From an uncultured Eubacteriales bacterium (GTDB lineage: Bacteria > Bacillota > Clostridia > Oscillospirales > UBA644): DNA of 64,000 bases. Of this stretch, positions 8,853 to 17,450 are shown in pieces. Position 1 is the first letter of the stretch. Every line of letters starts with the position of its first letter. The position numbers and the translations under genes were made by a program. Below the pieces are notes generated by a model. It searched no databases, had not been told where the DNA came from, and saw only the letters and a program-made list of their open reading frames with translations. Where the stretch lies: positions 1 through 64,000 of the forward strand of contig CAKSFN010000011.1 of assembly GCA_934454405.1 (NCBI GenBank), given 5' to 3'.

Positions 8853-9814
8853 TTTTTCTTCTCCGTTTCCGCGTCCGCTTTTTCGTAAGCCTTGATTATC
8901 TGTTGAACGAGTCTGTGACGGACAACGTCCCTGTGCGTCAGCATTTGAACGGTTATTCCGTCTATGTTTTCAAGAATTTTCATCGCCTGTTTAAGTCCGC
9001 TTTTTCGCGTTGCGGGCAGGTCCGTTTGCGTGATGTCTCCCGTTATGACTATTTTTGAGCGAAAGCCGAGACGCGTCAAAAACATCTTCATCTGTTCGCG
9101 CGTCGTGTTCTGCGCCTCGTCGAGGATAATGAACGAATCATCGAGCGTGCGCCCCCTCATATACGCGAGAGGAGCAACTTCGATAACGCCCTTTTCCTGA
9201 TATTTCTGATATGTTTCCGCGCCGAGCATATCAAACAGCGCGTCGTAAAGCGGTCTTAAATACGGGTCTACTTTGTTTTGCAGGTCGCCCGGAAGAAAAC
9301 CGAGATTTTCGCCCGCTTCTACCGCCGGGCGCGTCAGGATTATTCTGCTGACCTGTTTGTTCCGAAGCGCCGTGACCGCCATTGCGACCGCCAGGTACGT
9401 TTTTCCCGTTCCCGCAGGTCCGACGCCGAGAGTGACGGTGTTGTTTTCTATCGCTTCCAGATACTGCTTTTGCCCGAGCGTTTTTGCCCTTATCGGTCTG
9501 CCCTTTGCGGTTATGCACACGCAGTCCGAGGAAAAATCGGCAAGCGCTGCGTGATTTCCTTCCTCGACCATGGAGATAAAGTAGCTGACTATCTGCGCCG
9601 TGACCGTTTCTCCGCGCTCCGCAACCGATACGAGAAGACGGATGACCTTTTCCGCGGCATCCGCGTTTTCTTCGCCGCCGCAGATCTTGATTTTGCCGTC
9701 GCGGTTGACTATCGCAACGTCGAGCTCTTTTTCGATAAGCTTTATGTTTTCGTCAAAGCTTCCGAAAACGTTGCCTATGACCTCGGTGCCTTCAACTTCG
9801 ATGTTTCTTTCCAT
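8849..9814 (-). CDS. phoH: PhoH-like ATPase
   Basis: A cytoplasmic P-loop ATPase of the PhoH/YlaK group, 321 residues. Walker A is GPAGTGKTYLAV (about 137-148) and the Walker B-like region is FIILDEAQNTT; the VITGDITQTDLP segment is typical of PhoH. The N-terminal ~100 residues form a small KH-like region. Biological role is unsettled, but linkage to ybeY and era points to RNA metabolism. The ATG has GGAG upstream. Confidence 0.95.
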   Translation of the reverse strand: MERNIEVEGTEVIGNVFGSFDENIKLIEKELDVAIVNRDGKIKICGGEENADAAEKVIRLLVSVAERGETVTAQIVSYFISMVEEGNHAALADFSSDCVCITAKGRPIRAKTLGQKQYLEAIENNTVTLGVGPAGTGKTYLAVAMAVTALRNKQVSRIILTRPAVEAGENLGFLPGDLQNKVDPYLRPLYDALFDMLGAETYQKYQEKGVIEVAPLAYMRGRTLDDSFIILDEAQNTTREQMKMFLTRLGFRSKIVITGDITQTDLPATRKSGLKQAMKILENIDGITVQMLTHRDVVRHRLVQQIIKAYEKADAETEKKK

Positions 9815-9835
9815 ATACTCCTCTGTCCGTTTCCG

Positions 9836-11047
9836 CTATTCCGCGGATTCCGTATTTTTGATTTCTTTTTCGTTTCCGAGGTCTGTCACAACGCTGTAAT
9901 GATACGCCGCGTATATTCCCTCGGACGTTCGCCTTGTTTCGAGCCGTCTGCTTTCTATTTCAAGGTTTTTCATTCCGCGCGCCTCCGCCTCGTCGATAAG
10001 CGCGACGGCCTTTCGGTATGCCTGCTCCTCCGTCAGCCTTGTTTCCGCCGTTTCCGCTCGGGAATAAAGCGTTCGCGTAAGCCTTATCGGAAGAATGATA
10101 TCCTTTGAAATCCGCAGGTCGCTTGTTTTTGCTTCGCGGTAGAATTCTTCGTAATCGCAGCCGTTCAGATCAAAAACCTTTCCGAACAGCGTCAGCGAAT
10201 AAACGGTTTTCGTTTGACCCGTTTCTCTTTTTTCTTTTTGAACGAACGGAACGAAAACATCTATTTTCCTGTTGACTCTCGCTTTTATCTCGGCGCGGGC
10301 ACGGACAAGCCGAAAGCCTATGCGCCGACTGTCGTAAACGCCGCCGACAAGCAGCTGTCCTTTTCTTACGAGCGCGCCCTTTTCAACTGCCTGAACCCCG
10401 TTGAACACGGTTATCGAAATTATCTGCGCGTCTTCGTTCGCAACGATGTTGGCGGGGTCCGGTATCTCAACCGACGGTTTCGGAACGGCTTGTTCGAGCT
10501 CGACGGCCGCAACGCTTCCGAAAAAATTGACGGTCGCGCCCGATATATCCTCAAAATTCCTCATAAGGTCGCGTCGGAGAGTCTGTTCGTCAAGCATTCC
10601 GCGGACAGCGCCGACGCAGAGCCCGTTTTCGCGGAGGAAGTCCTCAACCGCGGCGAGCTGCGTTTTGTCCTTATACCCGACGATATCGACGCGCCAGATC
10701 ACGTTTGACATCAGAAAACTTAACGCAAGAAAAAGCGCCGCGCCCGCGAGAAAGCCCCATCGTTTTGTTCGCCCCTTTGCGCGAACGGGCAGTCCCGAAG
10801 GAACCTTTGAAAGAGAGGTCGCCCCGTTTTCCGAGCAGAGTCTTTCCAACTCTTTCCCGTCCGGCAGGCGGCACCGAAGCCTGAGCGTACAGCCGTCTGT
10901 TCTCCGTATCGCCCAAATATCCGTATTGCTTTCCATGCACGCGGTCAGGATTTTTTCCGGTTCGGGGCTTTCTATCTCAAATTCGACGCTGCCGGTCAAA
11001 AAGTTGATAATATCCGAGCTTTTCAATTTTTTAACAGCAAAGGTCAA
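9836..11047 (-). CDS. yqfD: Sporulation protein YqfD
   Basis: A YqfD-family stage IV sporulation protein; the family is known from Bacillus as a sigma-E-dependent, forespore-engulfment-era membrane protein. It has 403 residues, an N-terminal soluble part, one TM segment (about 104-125, in FLAGAALFLALSFLMSNVIW) and a large domain after it. No ATG is available: the frame opens with TTG at 11047, inside the 3' end of yqfC (17-nt overlap), with another TTG at 11026. Neither has a good Shine-Dalgarno, so translation is probably coupled to yqfC. Confidence 0.9.
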   Translation of the reverse strand: MTFAVKKLKSSDIINFLTGSVEFEIESPEPEKILTACMESNTDIWAIRRTDGCTLRLRCRLPDGKELERLCSENGATSLSKVPSGLPVRAKGRTKRWGFLAGAALFLALSFLMSNVIWRVDIVGYKDKTQLAAVEDFLRENGLCVGAVRGMLDEQTLRRDLMRNFEDISGATVNFFGSVAAVELEQAVPKPSVEIPDPANIVANEDAQIISITVFNGVQAVEKGALVRKGQLLVGGVYDSRRIGFRLVRARAEIKARVNRKIDVFVPFVQKEKRETGQTKTVYSLTLFGKVFDLNGCDYEEFYREAKTSDLRISKDIILPIRLTRTLYSRAETAETRLTEEQAYRKAVALIDEAEARGMKNLEIESRRLETRRTSEGIYAAYHYSVVTDLGNEKEIKNTESAE

Positions 11048-11258
11048 CGGACATTATATCGCCGTCGATGCGAACGCAGCCGTCCGCGAGATTTTTGATT
11101 CGAAGATTTTTTCCGATAACGCGGACGTTATATTTGCCGACGTTTATCTTTACCGCTTCGTTTTCATACTCGCAGATGCGCCGACAGCCCTCGATGACGA
11201 CACTTTTTCTGTCGTCAATTTCGATCTGCGGCGTTTTCGGGCGCCAGTCGCTTGCCAT
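11031..11258 (-). CDS. yqfC: Sporulation protein YqfC (YabP/YqfC family)
   Basis: A 75-residue protein of the YabP/YqfC family. It shows the short beta-strand pattern of the family (VVIEGCRRICEYENEAVKI, then VRVIGKNLRIKNL). The ATG has GGAGG at about 7-nt spacing. It is the first gene of the conserved yqfC-yqfD-phoH-ybeY-era-recO block and overlaps yqfD. A possible sigma-E promoter lies upstream. Confidence 0.9.
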   Translation of the reverse strand: MASDWRPKTPQIEIDDRKSVVIEGCRRICEYENEAVKINVGKYNVRVIGKNLRIKNLADGCVRIDGDIMSVDLCC

Positions 11259-11290
11259 TTGCCAGCCTCCGTTTGTTTTTCTTACAAAAT

Positions 11291-11318
11291 ATATATTGCA
11301 AAACGGAGAGGATTATTC
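11291..11318 (-). promoter_or_regulatory. Possible sigma-E-type promoter for yqfC
   Basis: On the minus strand GAATAAT (11312-11318) is followed after 13 nt by CAATATAT (11291-11298), loosely matching the sigma-E pattern (-35 like KMATATT, -10 like CATACANT). The match is imperfect; the main support is that yqfC and yqfD are sigma-E genes in Bacillus. Confidence 0.3.
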
Positions 11319-12348
11319 AATTTGACTGTTTGCAGACGCTTTCAATGAAATTCAGGGTCTTTTCGACATAGTTTTTCTCGTCCGTCCTGTACGCCTGTGC
11401 GTGATAACCGCTTTTGCTTATCCAGAACCTCGTGTTATTTCCCGCCTTCGTCGCCGCGGCGCTCAGCTCCCCCGCATAGTCGGGAGAGAAGACCCCGTCG
11501 TTTTTCTCTCCTATGAAAAACCACGCCTGAGAGTTCTTCTTCGAGACCGCCTCAATCGGTTTTTGTCCGAAAATATCGCCGTCGGCAAGAGCCGCAACGA
11601 AAAGCTTTGTCAGTTTCGTTGTCCAGCTCGGCATGGACGACCATTTTTCAAGCCCGCCGTCCTCGTTGAAATATTTGTTTGAATCCGTATACGCCGCGTC
11701 CGCGATGACCGCCGTTACGTCGTCGTTGTCCGCCCCCGCAAGAATTGCCGCGGAAGCGCCGAATCCCCAGCCCTGCAGCACGATATGCTTTGACGGATAT
11801 CGTTTTTTGACGTATGAAATTATCTGTTTCAGTTCTTCCGCCTCACGGGCACCGTAGGTGTAGCCCGAGCCCGTTGCAAAGCCGCTACCGGAATAGTCGA
11901 AGGTCGCCACATTCACGCCCGCGTCGACGAGCTGCCGCGCGTAAAGAATACCGTCGTCGATCTTGGAAACGGTTTTATTGTCCCCCGCGTCGTGTGAAAA
12001 AATGACGGTAATATCGGATTTTTTGCTCTCTGCTGTTGTTGTGTCCTGCGCGGGAATGAACCAAAGCACGGTTTCCGCGCCGTTCTCGAACTTCACGGTC
12101 GAAGCCTCGTAATAAAGCCCGATGTCCGAATCGTCGGGGAAGCGCTTCGCGGAGATCCTTTCCGGGTGTGTTATGGAATACGCGTCCGAAAAAGCAAGCG
12201 CAAGGAATATTATTGCGGCAAGCGCGAAAACCGCGCACAATCCGACGATAAACGCTTTTTTCAAGGACCTTGTTTTTCTTTTTCCCGCCTTTTCTTTTTT
12301 CGCGGACTTTGCTTCCGCGGCGGGGAGCCTGTTCTCTTTTTCTTTCAT
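11317..12348 (-). CDS. Membrane-anchored alpha/beta-hydrolase-like protein lacking the nucleophile
   Basis: A 343-residue protein with a lysine-rich cytoplasmic N-terminus, one TM segment (about 35-57) and an alpha/beta-hydrolase domain (about 110-340). Fold landmarks are clear (VIFSHDAG, NVATFDYSGSGFATG, KHIVLQGWGFGAS, EKNDGVF, YHAQAY). The nucleophile elbow, normally GxSxG, reads GWGFG: glycine replaces the serine at about residue 195, so ordinary esterase or peptidase chemistry is not expected. ATG at 12348 is preferred over a TTG at 12372 that overlaps the upstream gene; either way the two genes nearly abut. Confidence 0.75.
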   Translation of the reverse strand: MKEKENRLPAAEAKSAKKEKAGKRKTRSLKKAFIVGLCAVFALAAIIFLALAFSDAYSITHPERISAKRFPDDSDIGLYYEASTVKFENGAETVLWFIPAQDTTTAESKKSDITVIFSHDAGDNKTVSKIDDGILYARQLVDAGVNVATFDYSGSGFATGSGYTYGAREAEELKQIISYVKKRYPSKHIVLQGWGFGASAAILAGADNDDVTAVIADAAYTDSNKYFNEDGGLEKWSSMPSWTTKLTKLFVAALADGDIFGQKPIEAVSKKNSQAWFFIGEKNDGVFSPDYAGELSAAATKAGNNTRFWISKSGYHAQAYRTDEKNYVEKTLNFIESVCKQSN

Positions 12349-12349
12349 A

Positions 12350-12892
12350 TCAGTTCTTTTTCCACTGGTCAAGCCACGGCCGTATAATCTTTATTTCCTT
12401 AAAGCCCACGATATATGCGACGCCTGCGGCAATTATGCCCGACAGGCAGAAAAACGCCGTTATCAGCGCGCCCGTCAGACCCGGTTCGACGTTTGTGATC
12501 CCGAACATCGAGAAGGCGTACATCGAATGTCCCGAAAGAATGTAGTTTGCGATGCGGATGCCGGCGCGCAGTCCGTTTTCCGGAAGGCAGACGCCGAGCG
12601 CGTAGACTGCCGCGGACGGAATGAAAACGACCGCCGCCGCCGCAAAACCTTTCCAAAGCATGGGCTTCATGTGTCCCGCGTCCGTTTTTATCTTGTCCTT
12701 TCCGCCGGCTGTCCAAAGATTGAAAATGCAGAAATACATAAACACAATGTAATAGAAAACCGCAAGAATACATTTAAGCGCATATCCGAAATCCTTCGCC
12801 GCCGCAACGAGTGGATATGAAGCAAAGGAAAGCGCCGTTACCATCAGCGTTCGAAGAAAAACGTCGAGAGCCGATCTTAAAACTGTTTTCAT
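12350..12892 (-). CDS. Small integral membrane protein, unknown
   Basis: A 180-residue protein with about four hydrophobic segments (about 11-30, 38-60, 85-103, 140-163) and a basic C-terminus. I do not recognise the family. The ATG at 12892 has GGAG at 9-nt spacing. Its stop codon (12350-12352) is followed at once by the ATG of the hydrolase-like gene, so the two are co-transcribed and may act together in the membrane. It is the first gene behind a promoter at 12925-12953. Confidence 0.7.
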   Translation of the reverse strand: MKTVLRSALDVFLRTLMVTALSFASYPLVAAAKDFGYALKCILAVFYYIVFMYFCIFNLWTAGGKDKIKTDAGHMKPMLWKGFAAAAVVFIPSAAVYALGVCLPENGLRAGIRIANYILSGHSMYAFSMFGITNVEPGLTGALITAFFCLSGIIAAGVAYIVGFKEIKIIRPWLDQWKKN

Positions 12893-12924
12893 ATATTTAT
12901 ACTCCGATAATTTATATATATATT

Positions 12925-12953
12925 ATTGTAACATACGGCATTTATTTTTACAA
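12925..12953 (-). promoter_or_regulatory. Sigma-A promoter for the 12892 gene
   Basis: Minus strand TTGTAA (12948-12953), a 17-nt spacer and TACAAT (12925-12930). The -35 box overlaps the stop codon of the AraC-type gene. Confidence 0.6.
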
Positions 12954-13718
12954 GACCGCAATTGTGACATTTTTATATTGCAGCGGTGTCATTCCGGTCA
13001 CCGCCGCGAACTCCCTGTTAAATGTTCGGACGGTTTCAAAGCCCGTGTCCGCGGCTATTCTCGTAACGGTTTTTTCAGGCTCGTTTATCAACTGATAGCA
13101 CGCCTTGGAAACGCGGTAATCGTTGACGTAGCGCTTGTATGAAAAACCCGTTTTCGCCTTGAACTGCTTGGAAAGATACGAATAATCGTATTTCAGCGTC
13201 TCCGAAAGGTTTTTCAGCGAACAGTCCGCGGCGTAGTTTTTTGCGACGAACAGAAAAATCTCGTCAAGAACGGAAAGATTGCCCGTCGAAGACCTCGGTA
13301 TCACGGGCAGCTTTCTTGCCATAAGATCGCACGCTGTGTAGAAAAAGGACTTTGCGGCAAAAACGCTGTTCTGCTCCGCGAGCGCGAAAATTTCTTCGGG
13401 AATGCGGAAAACGGGGCTTTCGGGGATCTTGTTTTTCATCAGGGAATCAAATTCGGGGATAAATTCGGGAGCGAAAATGTAGGCGATGATCTGCGAGGAC
13501 GCGTCCGCCGAAAAAGAATGGTACTGAAGCGGAAAAACAACGACGCTTTCCCCTGCGGCCACCTCTCTTTTTACGCCGTCGACGACCGACTGCGCCGTTC
13601 CCCTGACAACGCGCATTATTTCGTATGTTCTGTGAATGTGATAAGGAAAACTCATATTCGACGCCGAAAATATGTCGCAGCGTTTACCTTTGAGCTCCGT
13701 CGGGACGGCTTGGCGCAT
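12948..13718 (-). CDS. AraC-family transcriptional regulator
   Basis: A 256-residue regulator with an N-terminal cupin-like sensor (MSFPYHIHRTYEIMRVVRG) and a C-terminal double helix-turn-helix of the AraC type (about 165-256: SLKNLSETLKYDYSYLSKQFKAKTGFSYKRYV and IAADTGFETVRTFNREFAAVTGMTPLQYK). ATG at 13718 has GGAGAG 7 nt upstream; a 20-residue in-frame extension has no such signal. It is transcribed divergently from the lactate permease with overlapping promoters, so it probably controls that gene. The inducer is unknown. Confidence 0.9.
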   Translation of the reverse strand: MRQAVPTELKGKRCDIFSASNMSFPYHIHRTYEIMRVVRGTAQSVVDGVKREVAAGESVVVFPLQYHSFSADASSQIIAYIFAPEFIPEFDSLMKNKIPESPVFRIPEEIFALAEQNSVFAAKSFFYTACDLMARKLPVIPRSSTGNLSVLDEIFLFVAKNYAADCSLKNLSETLKYDYSYLSKQFKAKTGFSYKRYVNDYRVSKACYQLINEPEKTVTRIAADTGFETVRTFNREFAAVTGMTPLQYKNVTIAVL

Positions 13719-13749
13719 GTAATCTCTCCGATGACTAATTTTGTCTATA

Positions 13750-13778
13750 AGTATACTACATTTGGCTTGAAAAATCAA
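13750..13778 (-). promoter_or_regulatory. Promoter of the AraC-type gene
   Basis: Minus strand TTGATT (13773-13778), a 17-nt spacer and TATACT (13750-13755). It overlaps the divergent permease promoter, so one bound regulator could affect both. Confidence 0.65.
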
Positions 13779-13815
13779 GTACGTTTTGATATAATAAGTC
13801 GAATTTTGACTTATT
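13766..13815 (+). promoter_or_regulatory. Lactate permease promoter with two inverted repeats
   Basis: TTGAAA (13767-13772), a 17-nt spacer and TATAAT (13790-13795). The dyad CTTGA/TCAAG (13766-13779) covers the -35 box, and a second dyad, AATAAGTC (13793-13800) with GACTTATT (13808-13815), covers the -10 end and the start of transcription. These are candidate operators for the divergent AraC-type regulator or another factor. Confidence 0.7.
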
Positions 13816-13826
13816 CAGAGGTTATT

Positions 13827-15509
13827 ATGTGGTATCTTGCATTGATCGCGTTTATTCCGATAGTTTTTTGCGTTGTCGTAATGGCGGCTTTTAACTGGCC
13901 CGCCAAATTCGCTCTCCCCGTTTCATGGCTTCTGGCGTGCGCTCTCGGCTTTGTTTTTTGGGAAATGGATCTTTTGTCGCTGGCGGCGTATTCGATTTCG
14001 GGACTTTTGAATTCCATAGACGTTCTGATAATCATAACGGGCGCAATTCTCGTTATGAACATCCTCAAAATGTCCGGCGCGATGGCAACGATAAATCACG
14101 GGTTCAGAGCCATCAGCCCGGACGCACGAGTGCAGACGATAATCATAGGCTTTTTATTCGTTTCGTTTTTGGAAGCCGCGGCAGGCTTCGGCACTCCCGC
14201 CGCTCTTGCCGCGCCGCTGCTTGTCAGTCTCGGCTGTCCTCCGCTCGGCGCCGCCGTCGTAGCCCTTATCTGTGATTCCGCGGCGGTCTCCTTCGGCGCG
14301 ATAGGAACGCCCGTTATAACGTCAATCAACTGCCTCGGCCCCGAAATCGCGACGCCTGAGTTCGGAATGTCACTTTCCTTCTGGTCCGCGGTTCCTCACG
14401 TTGCGGTTTCAACCTTTCTTCCTTTTATCGTTGTTGCCGTTATCTGCAAGTTTTTCAGCAGTGAAAGGTCTTTCAGATCCGCGTTGCAGATACTTCCTTT
14501 TTCTCTTCTTGCCGGGCTTTCGTTCAGCATTCCGTATCTGCTCGTCGCAACCTTTATCGGATATGAATTTCCGTCGATCTTCGGTTCTCTTATCGGGCTT
14601 GTCGTAACGGTTTTTGCCGCGAAAAAAGGCATTCTCGTCCCGAAGACGGAGTGGCATTTTTCGGAGCAGATAAACTGGGACGAATCGTGGAAATCGAGCC
14701 GAAGACTTGCACCGATGAAGCCTTCGAATATGCCTCTTTTCAAGGCGTGGATACCTTACGGGCTTATAGCAGTTCTTCTCGTCGTGACCCGTCTTCCCAT
14801 AAAAGTCGGCGGCAAAACGATAGCCGCGTGGCTCAAATCCGATGTTATCAGCCCGGGTATAAGCAGCGTTTTCGGAGTTGAGAACACGGGGTACGTTCTC
14901 AAATGGGCATACATACCGGGAACGATGTTTATTCTTGTCGCGCTTCTGACCATACTTCTGCATCAGATGAAAGGCAAGGACGTCGCTTTTGCTTTCAGGG
15001 AAACAGGCAGACAGGTTGCGGGCGCGGCGGTCGCCGTTGTTTTCGGTCTGGCGCTTGTTCAGATACTTCGTTTTTCGGGCAGCAACGACGTGAACGCCGA
15101 AGGCACGAAAAGTATGATATTTTATATGGCGGAAGCCCTTTCCGGCGTCGGAAAGTCCGTTTATGTCATAATCGCTCCGATAATCGGAGATCTCGGAGCC
15201 TTTGTTTCGGGCTCGAACACCGTGTCAAACACGCTTTTCACAAATCTTCAATATCAGTCCGCGGCGAACCTCGGCTTGCGCGGAGATATGATAGTTGCCA
15301 TGCAGATAGTCGGCGGCGCGGTCGGAAATATGATCTGCGTGAACAATGTTGTCGCCGCGTGCGCAACGGTCGCCACAACGGGCAAGGAAGGAAAGATCAT
15401 ACGAATGAATCTTATTCCGGCGCTGCTGTATACCGCCGTCGTTATCGCGATTTTCCTTGTCGTTCTCTGGACGGGGAATATGGAAGCGGGCGCAAAGATC
15501 TTTGCCTGA
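13827..15509 (+). CDS. lldP: L-lactate permease (LldP/LctP family)
   Basis: A 560-residue polytopic membrane protein with about 12 or more hydrophobic segments. It carries family landmarks such as AAGFGTPAALAAPLLVSLG and the C-terminal GDLGAFVSGSNTVSNTLFTNLQ, followed by GGAVGNMICVNNVVAACATV. It is a proton-coupled lactate (or glycolate-type 2-hydroxy acid) importer by family. The ATG at 13827 lies just past the promoter, with AGAGG upstream; the frame stays open further back but that part overlaps the AraC-type gene. No lactate dehydrogenase or utilisation gene lies next to it. Confidence 0.93.
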   Translation: MWYLALIAFIPIVFCVVVMAAFNWPAKFALPVSWLLACALGFVFWEMDLLSLAAYSISGLLNSIDVLIIITGAILVMNILKMSGAMATINHGFRAISPDARVQTIIIGFLFVSFLEAAAGFGTPAALAAPLLVSLGCPPLGAAVVALICDSAAVSFGAIGTPVITSINCLGPEIATPEFGMSLSFWSAVPHVAVSTFLPFIVVAVICKFFSSERSFRSALQILPFSLLAGLSFSIPYLLVATFIGYEFPSIFGSLIGLVVTVFAAKKGILVPKTEWHFSEQINWDESWKSSRRLAPMKPSNMPLFKAWIPYGLIAVLLVVTRLPIKVGGKTIAAWLKSDVISPGISSVFGVENTGYVLKWAYIPGTMFILVALLTILLHQMKGKDVAFAFRETGRQVAGAAVAVVFGLALVQILRFSGSNDVNAEGTKSMIFYMAEALSGVGKSVYVIIAPIIGDLGAFVSGSNTVSNTLFTNLQYQSAANLGLRGDMIVAMQIVGGAVGNMICVNNVVAACATVATTGKEGKIIRMNLIPALLYTAVVIAIFLVVLWTGNMEAGAKIFA

Positions 15510-15534
15510 GAAACCGTTTTATACGGTTTCTTTT
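15510..15534 (+). terminator. Intrinsic terminator after lldP
   Basis: GAAACCGT (15510-15517) pairs with ACGGTTTC (15523-15530), loop TTTAT, followed by TTTT. It starts right after the lldP stop codon. Confidence 0.75.
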
Positions 15535-15667
15535 AATAATTGAAGAAGCAAGGGGCTTTCGGGGTCGTAAAAACGCGGTTTTTTGCGATCCCTCTCTTTT
15601 TTGACCTCCGCCGCATTTTTTCTTGTGGAAAAATTGTTAAATTTTATGAAAAAGGGTATGCTACCTA

Positions 15668-15696
15668 TTGACAAATCGAAAGGAAAGTGGTAGTAT
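15668..15696 (+). promoter_or_regulatory. Sigma-A promoter of the hrcA-dnaK operon
   Basis: TTGACA (15668-15673), a 17-nt spacer and TAGTAT (15691-15696), directly upstream of the CIRCE element. Confidence 0.85.
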
Positions 15697-15707
15697 TTAG
15701 TCAATGA

Positions 15708-15734
15708 TTAGCACTCAGGTGCAGAGAGTGCTAA
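15708..15734 (+). promoter_or_regulatory. CIRCE operator (HrcA binding site)
   Basis: TTAGCACTC (15708-15716), 9-nt spacer, GAGTGCTAA (15726-15734): an exact match to the CIRCE consensus. It lies about 12 nt past the -10 box, over the transcription start region, so HrcA would repress its own operon. No second CIRCE was found at htpG. Confidence 0.97.
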
Positions 15735-15776
15735 AACGGCGATCCGAAAAACCGCTGCGGCAAGGAGGCGAAAGCA

Positions 15777-16796
15777 ATGAAACTTGACGAGAGAAAAAGA
15801 GTGATATTGAAAACCGTTGTCAACGCATATATTCGAACCGGCGAGCCTGTCGGATCGAAGACCTTGGCGGGGATGGAAGATCTGCATGTTTCGTCCGCGA
15901 CAATAAGAAACGAAATGTCGGATCTCGAAAAGCTCGGATATCTGATGAAGCCTCATACATCGGCGGGCAGAGTTCCCTCGGGCGAAGGCTACCGTTATTA
16001 TGTTATGAACGAGTTGCATTCGTATCGGCTCACACAGCGCGATATCAACCGCCTGATAAGCGACGCCCGTTGCGCGGGACTGCGGAACGCGGTTGAGGAT
16101 TCCGCGCAGCGACTTGCCGATTTTTCGGAATGCGCGGTATTTGCGGTCAATCCCGTCTGCACGGGAGGAGCGTATTCGTTCGGGCTTATGCCCGTCGGAA
16201 AAAACACGGTCGCCCTGCTTGCGATAAGCGGCGTGGGAAGCGTCAAGACCGGATTTATAAGAACGGAAAGGGAATTTGACGGCGAAACCCTGCAAGGCAT
16301 AGCGTCCGTTCTGAACACGGTGCTTTCGGGCGTATCTCCCGAACAGATAAACAAGCCCAGACTTGAACTGCTGAAAAAAGCGATAGAGGAAAACTTCAAA
16401 AACGCTTCTGATATAGCGGACGCCGCAACGAAGCTTCTCGAAGAGCTGAAAAGCTACGAGCTGACCGTCTGCGGAAGCGCAAATCCGCTGTCTTATCCGG
16501 AGTTTTCCGAGATAGACGTTGCGAAAAGGTATATCAATATGCTGTCCAAAAAGCAGGATATAATGAAAACCCTGCTTGCGATGCCTGCGGAAGAAAGCGA
16601 TTTCAGCGTGATGATAGGCGAAGAAAACCCGTTCTTCCCGTATCAGGATTCGGGGCTTGTCCGCTTCGGATGCAGCTCGAAGATACCCGTTGTTTTCGGC
16701 GTTATGGGACCCGCGAGAATGAATTACGCAAGATTGAAGGCGGGCTGCTCCTACATCGTTTCGCAGCTCAAACATAAAATTAACGAAGAATACTGA
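15777..16796 (+). CDS. hrcA: Heat-inducible transcription repressor HrcA
   Basis: A 339-residue repressor that binds CIRCE and is inactivated when the chaperone system is busy. The N-terminal winged helix (about 1-75; VSSATIRNEMSDLEKLGYLMKPHTSAGRVPS) is the recognisable family signature; the C-terminal part is the dimerisation/GAF-like domain. The ATG has AAGGAGG at 8-nt spacing. It is the first gene of the heat-shock cluster and is autoregulated through the CIRCE directly upstream. Confidence 0.98.
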   Translation: MKLDERKRVILKTVVNAYIRTGEPVGSKTLAGMEDLHVSSATIRNEMSDLEKLGYLMKPHTSAGRVPSGEGYRYYVMNELHSYRLTQRDINRLISDARCAGLRNAVEDSAQRLADFSECAVFAVNPVCTGGAYSFGLMPVGKNTVALLAISGVGSVKTGFIRTEREFDGETLQGIASVLNTVLSGVSPEQINKPRLELLKKAIEENFKNASDIADAATKLLEELKSYELTVCGSANPLSYPEFSEIDVAKRYINMLSKKQDIMKTLLAMPAEESDFSVMIGEENPFFPYQDSGLVRFGCSSKIPVVFGVMGPARMNYARLKAGCSYIVSQLKHKINEEY

Positions 16797-16838
16797 TCTC
16801 CGTCGGCTTCGACGGAACGGAAAACCGGAGGTAATGAA

Positions 16839-17396
16839 ATGCCTGATAAAAAGAAGAAGAAAAACGAAGTGACGGAAGAAAGCGAAAAGGAACTTCCCGA
16901 AGTCGGGGAGGAAATGCCGGAAACCGAGGAAGAATGCGAAGAAAAGGCGGAAAAAGAGAATAAAAAGGATTCCGACGAGCTTGAAAAGGCACAGGACAGA
17001 TTTATTCGTCTCGCCGCGGATTTCGACAACTACAAAAAACGCACGGAGGCGGAAAAAACGGCGCTGCGCGGTATGGTTGTCGCGGATACCGTTCAGATGA
17101 TGCTTCCCATACTCGACAACCTCGAAAGAGCCGTCAGCGCGGCGGCAAACGAGGATTCGCCTTTGAAGGATGGCGTGGTTATGGTTCTCAATCAGGCGAA
17201 ATCGGCGTTTGAAAGCTTCGGCATAACGTCTTTCGGCGAGAGGGGAGACAGGTTCGACCCCACGATACACAACGCGGTTATGACCTGTCAGGACGACGAG
17301 CTTGAGCCCGACACCGTTGCAAAGGTTCTTCAAAAAGGATACAAAATCAACGACCGCATAATCAGACACGCTTTGGTTCAGGTCGTTTCGGAATAA
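16839..17396 (+). CDS. grpE: Nucleotide exchange factor GrpE
   Basis: The ADP/ATP exchange factor for DnaK. It has 185 residues: a highly charged, acidic N-terminal tail (about 1-45), a long helical coiled coil containing FIRLAADFDNYKKRTE, and a C-terminal beta domain with FDPTIHNAVM and the conserved VLQKGYKINDRIIRHALVQV ending. GGAGG precedes the ATG. It sits between hrcA and dnaK, the normal Firmicutes order. Confidence 0.98.
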   Translation: MPDKKKKKNEVTEESEKELPEVGEEMPETEEECEEKAEKENKKDSDELEKAQDRFIRLAADFDNYKKRTEAEKTALRGMVVADTVQMMLPILDNLERAVSAAANEDSPLKDGVVMVLNQAKSAFESFGITSFGERGDRFDPTIHNAVMTCQDDELEPDTVAKVLQKGYKINDRIIRHALVQVVSE

Positions 17397-17450
17397 GCTT
17401 ATAATTAAAAAGTATATAAAATTATTTCTTTTAACGGAGGATTATATATC

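Noticed and set aside
13518..13826. N-terminal extension of the lactate permease frame
   Set aside because: The extension lies antisense to the AraC-type gene and upstream of the permease promoter.
15708..17369. 553-residue open frame on the minus strand opposite hrcA and grpE
   Set aside because: It runs antisense to two certain genes, has no recognisable domain and an odd composition typical of shadow frames in this codon usage.
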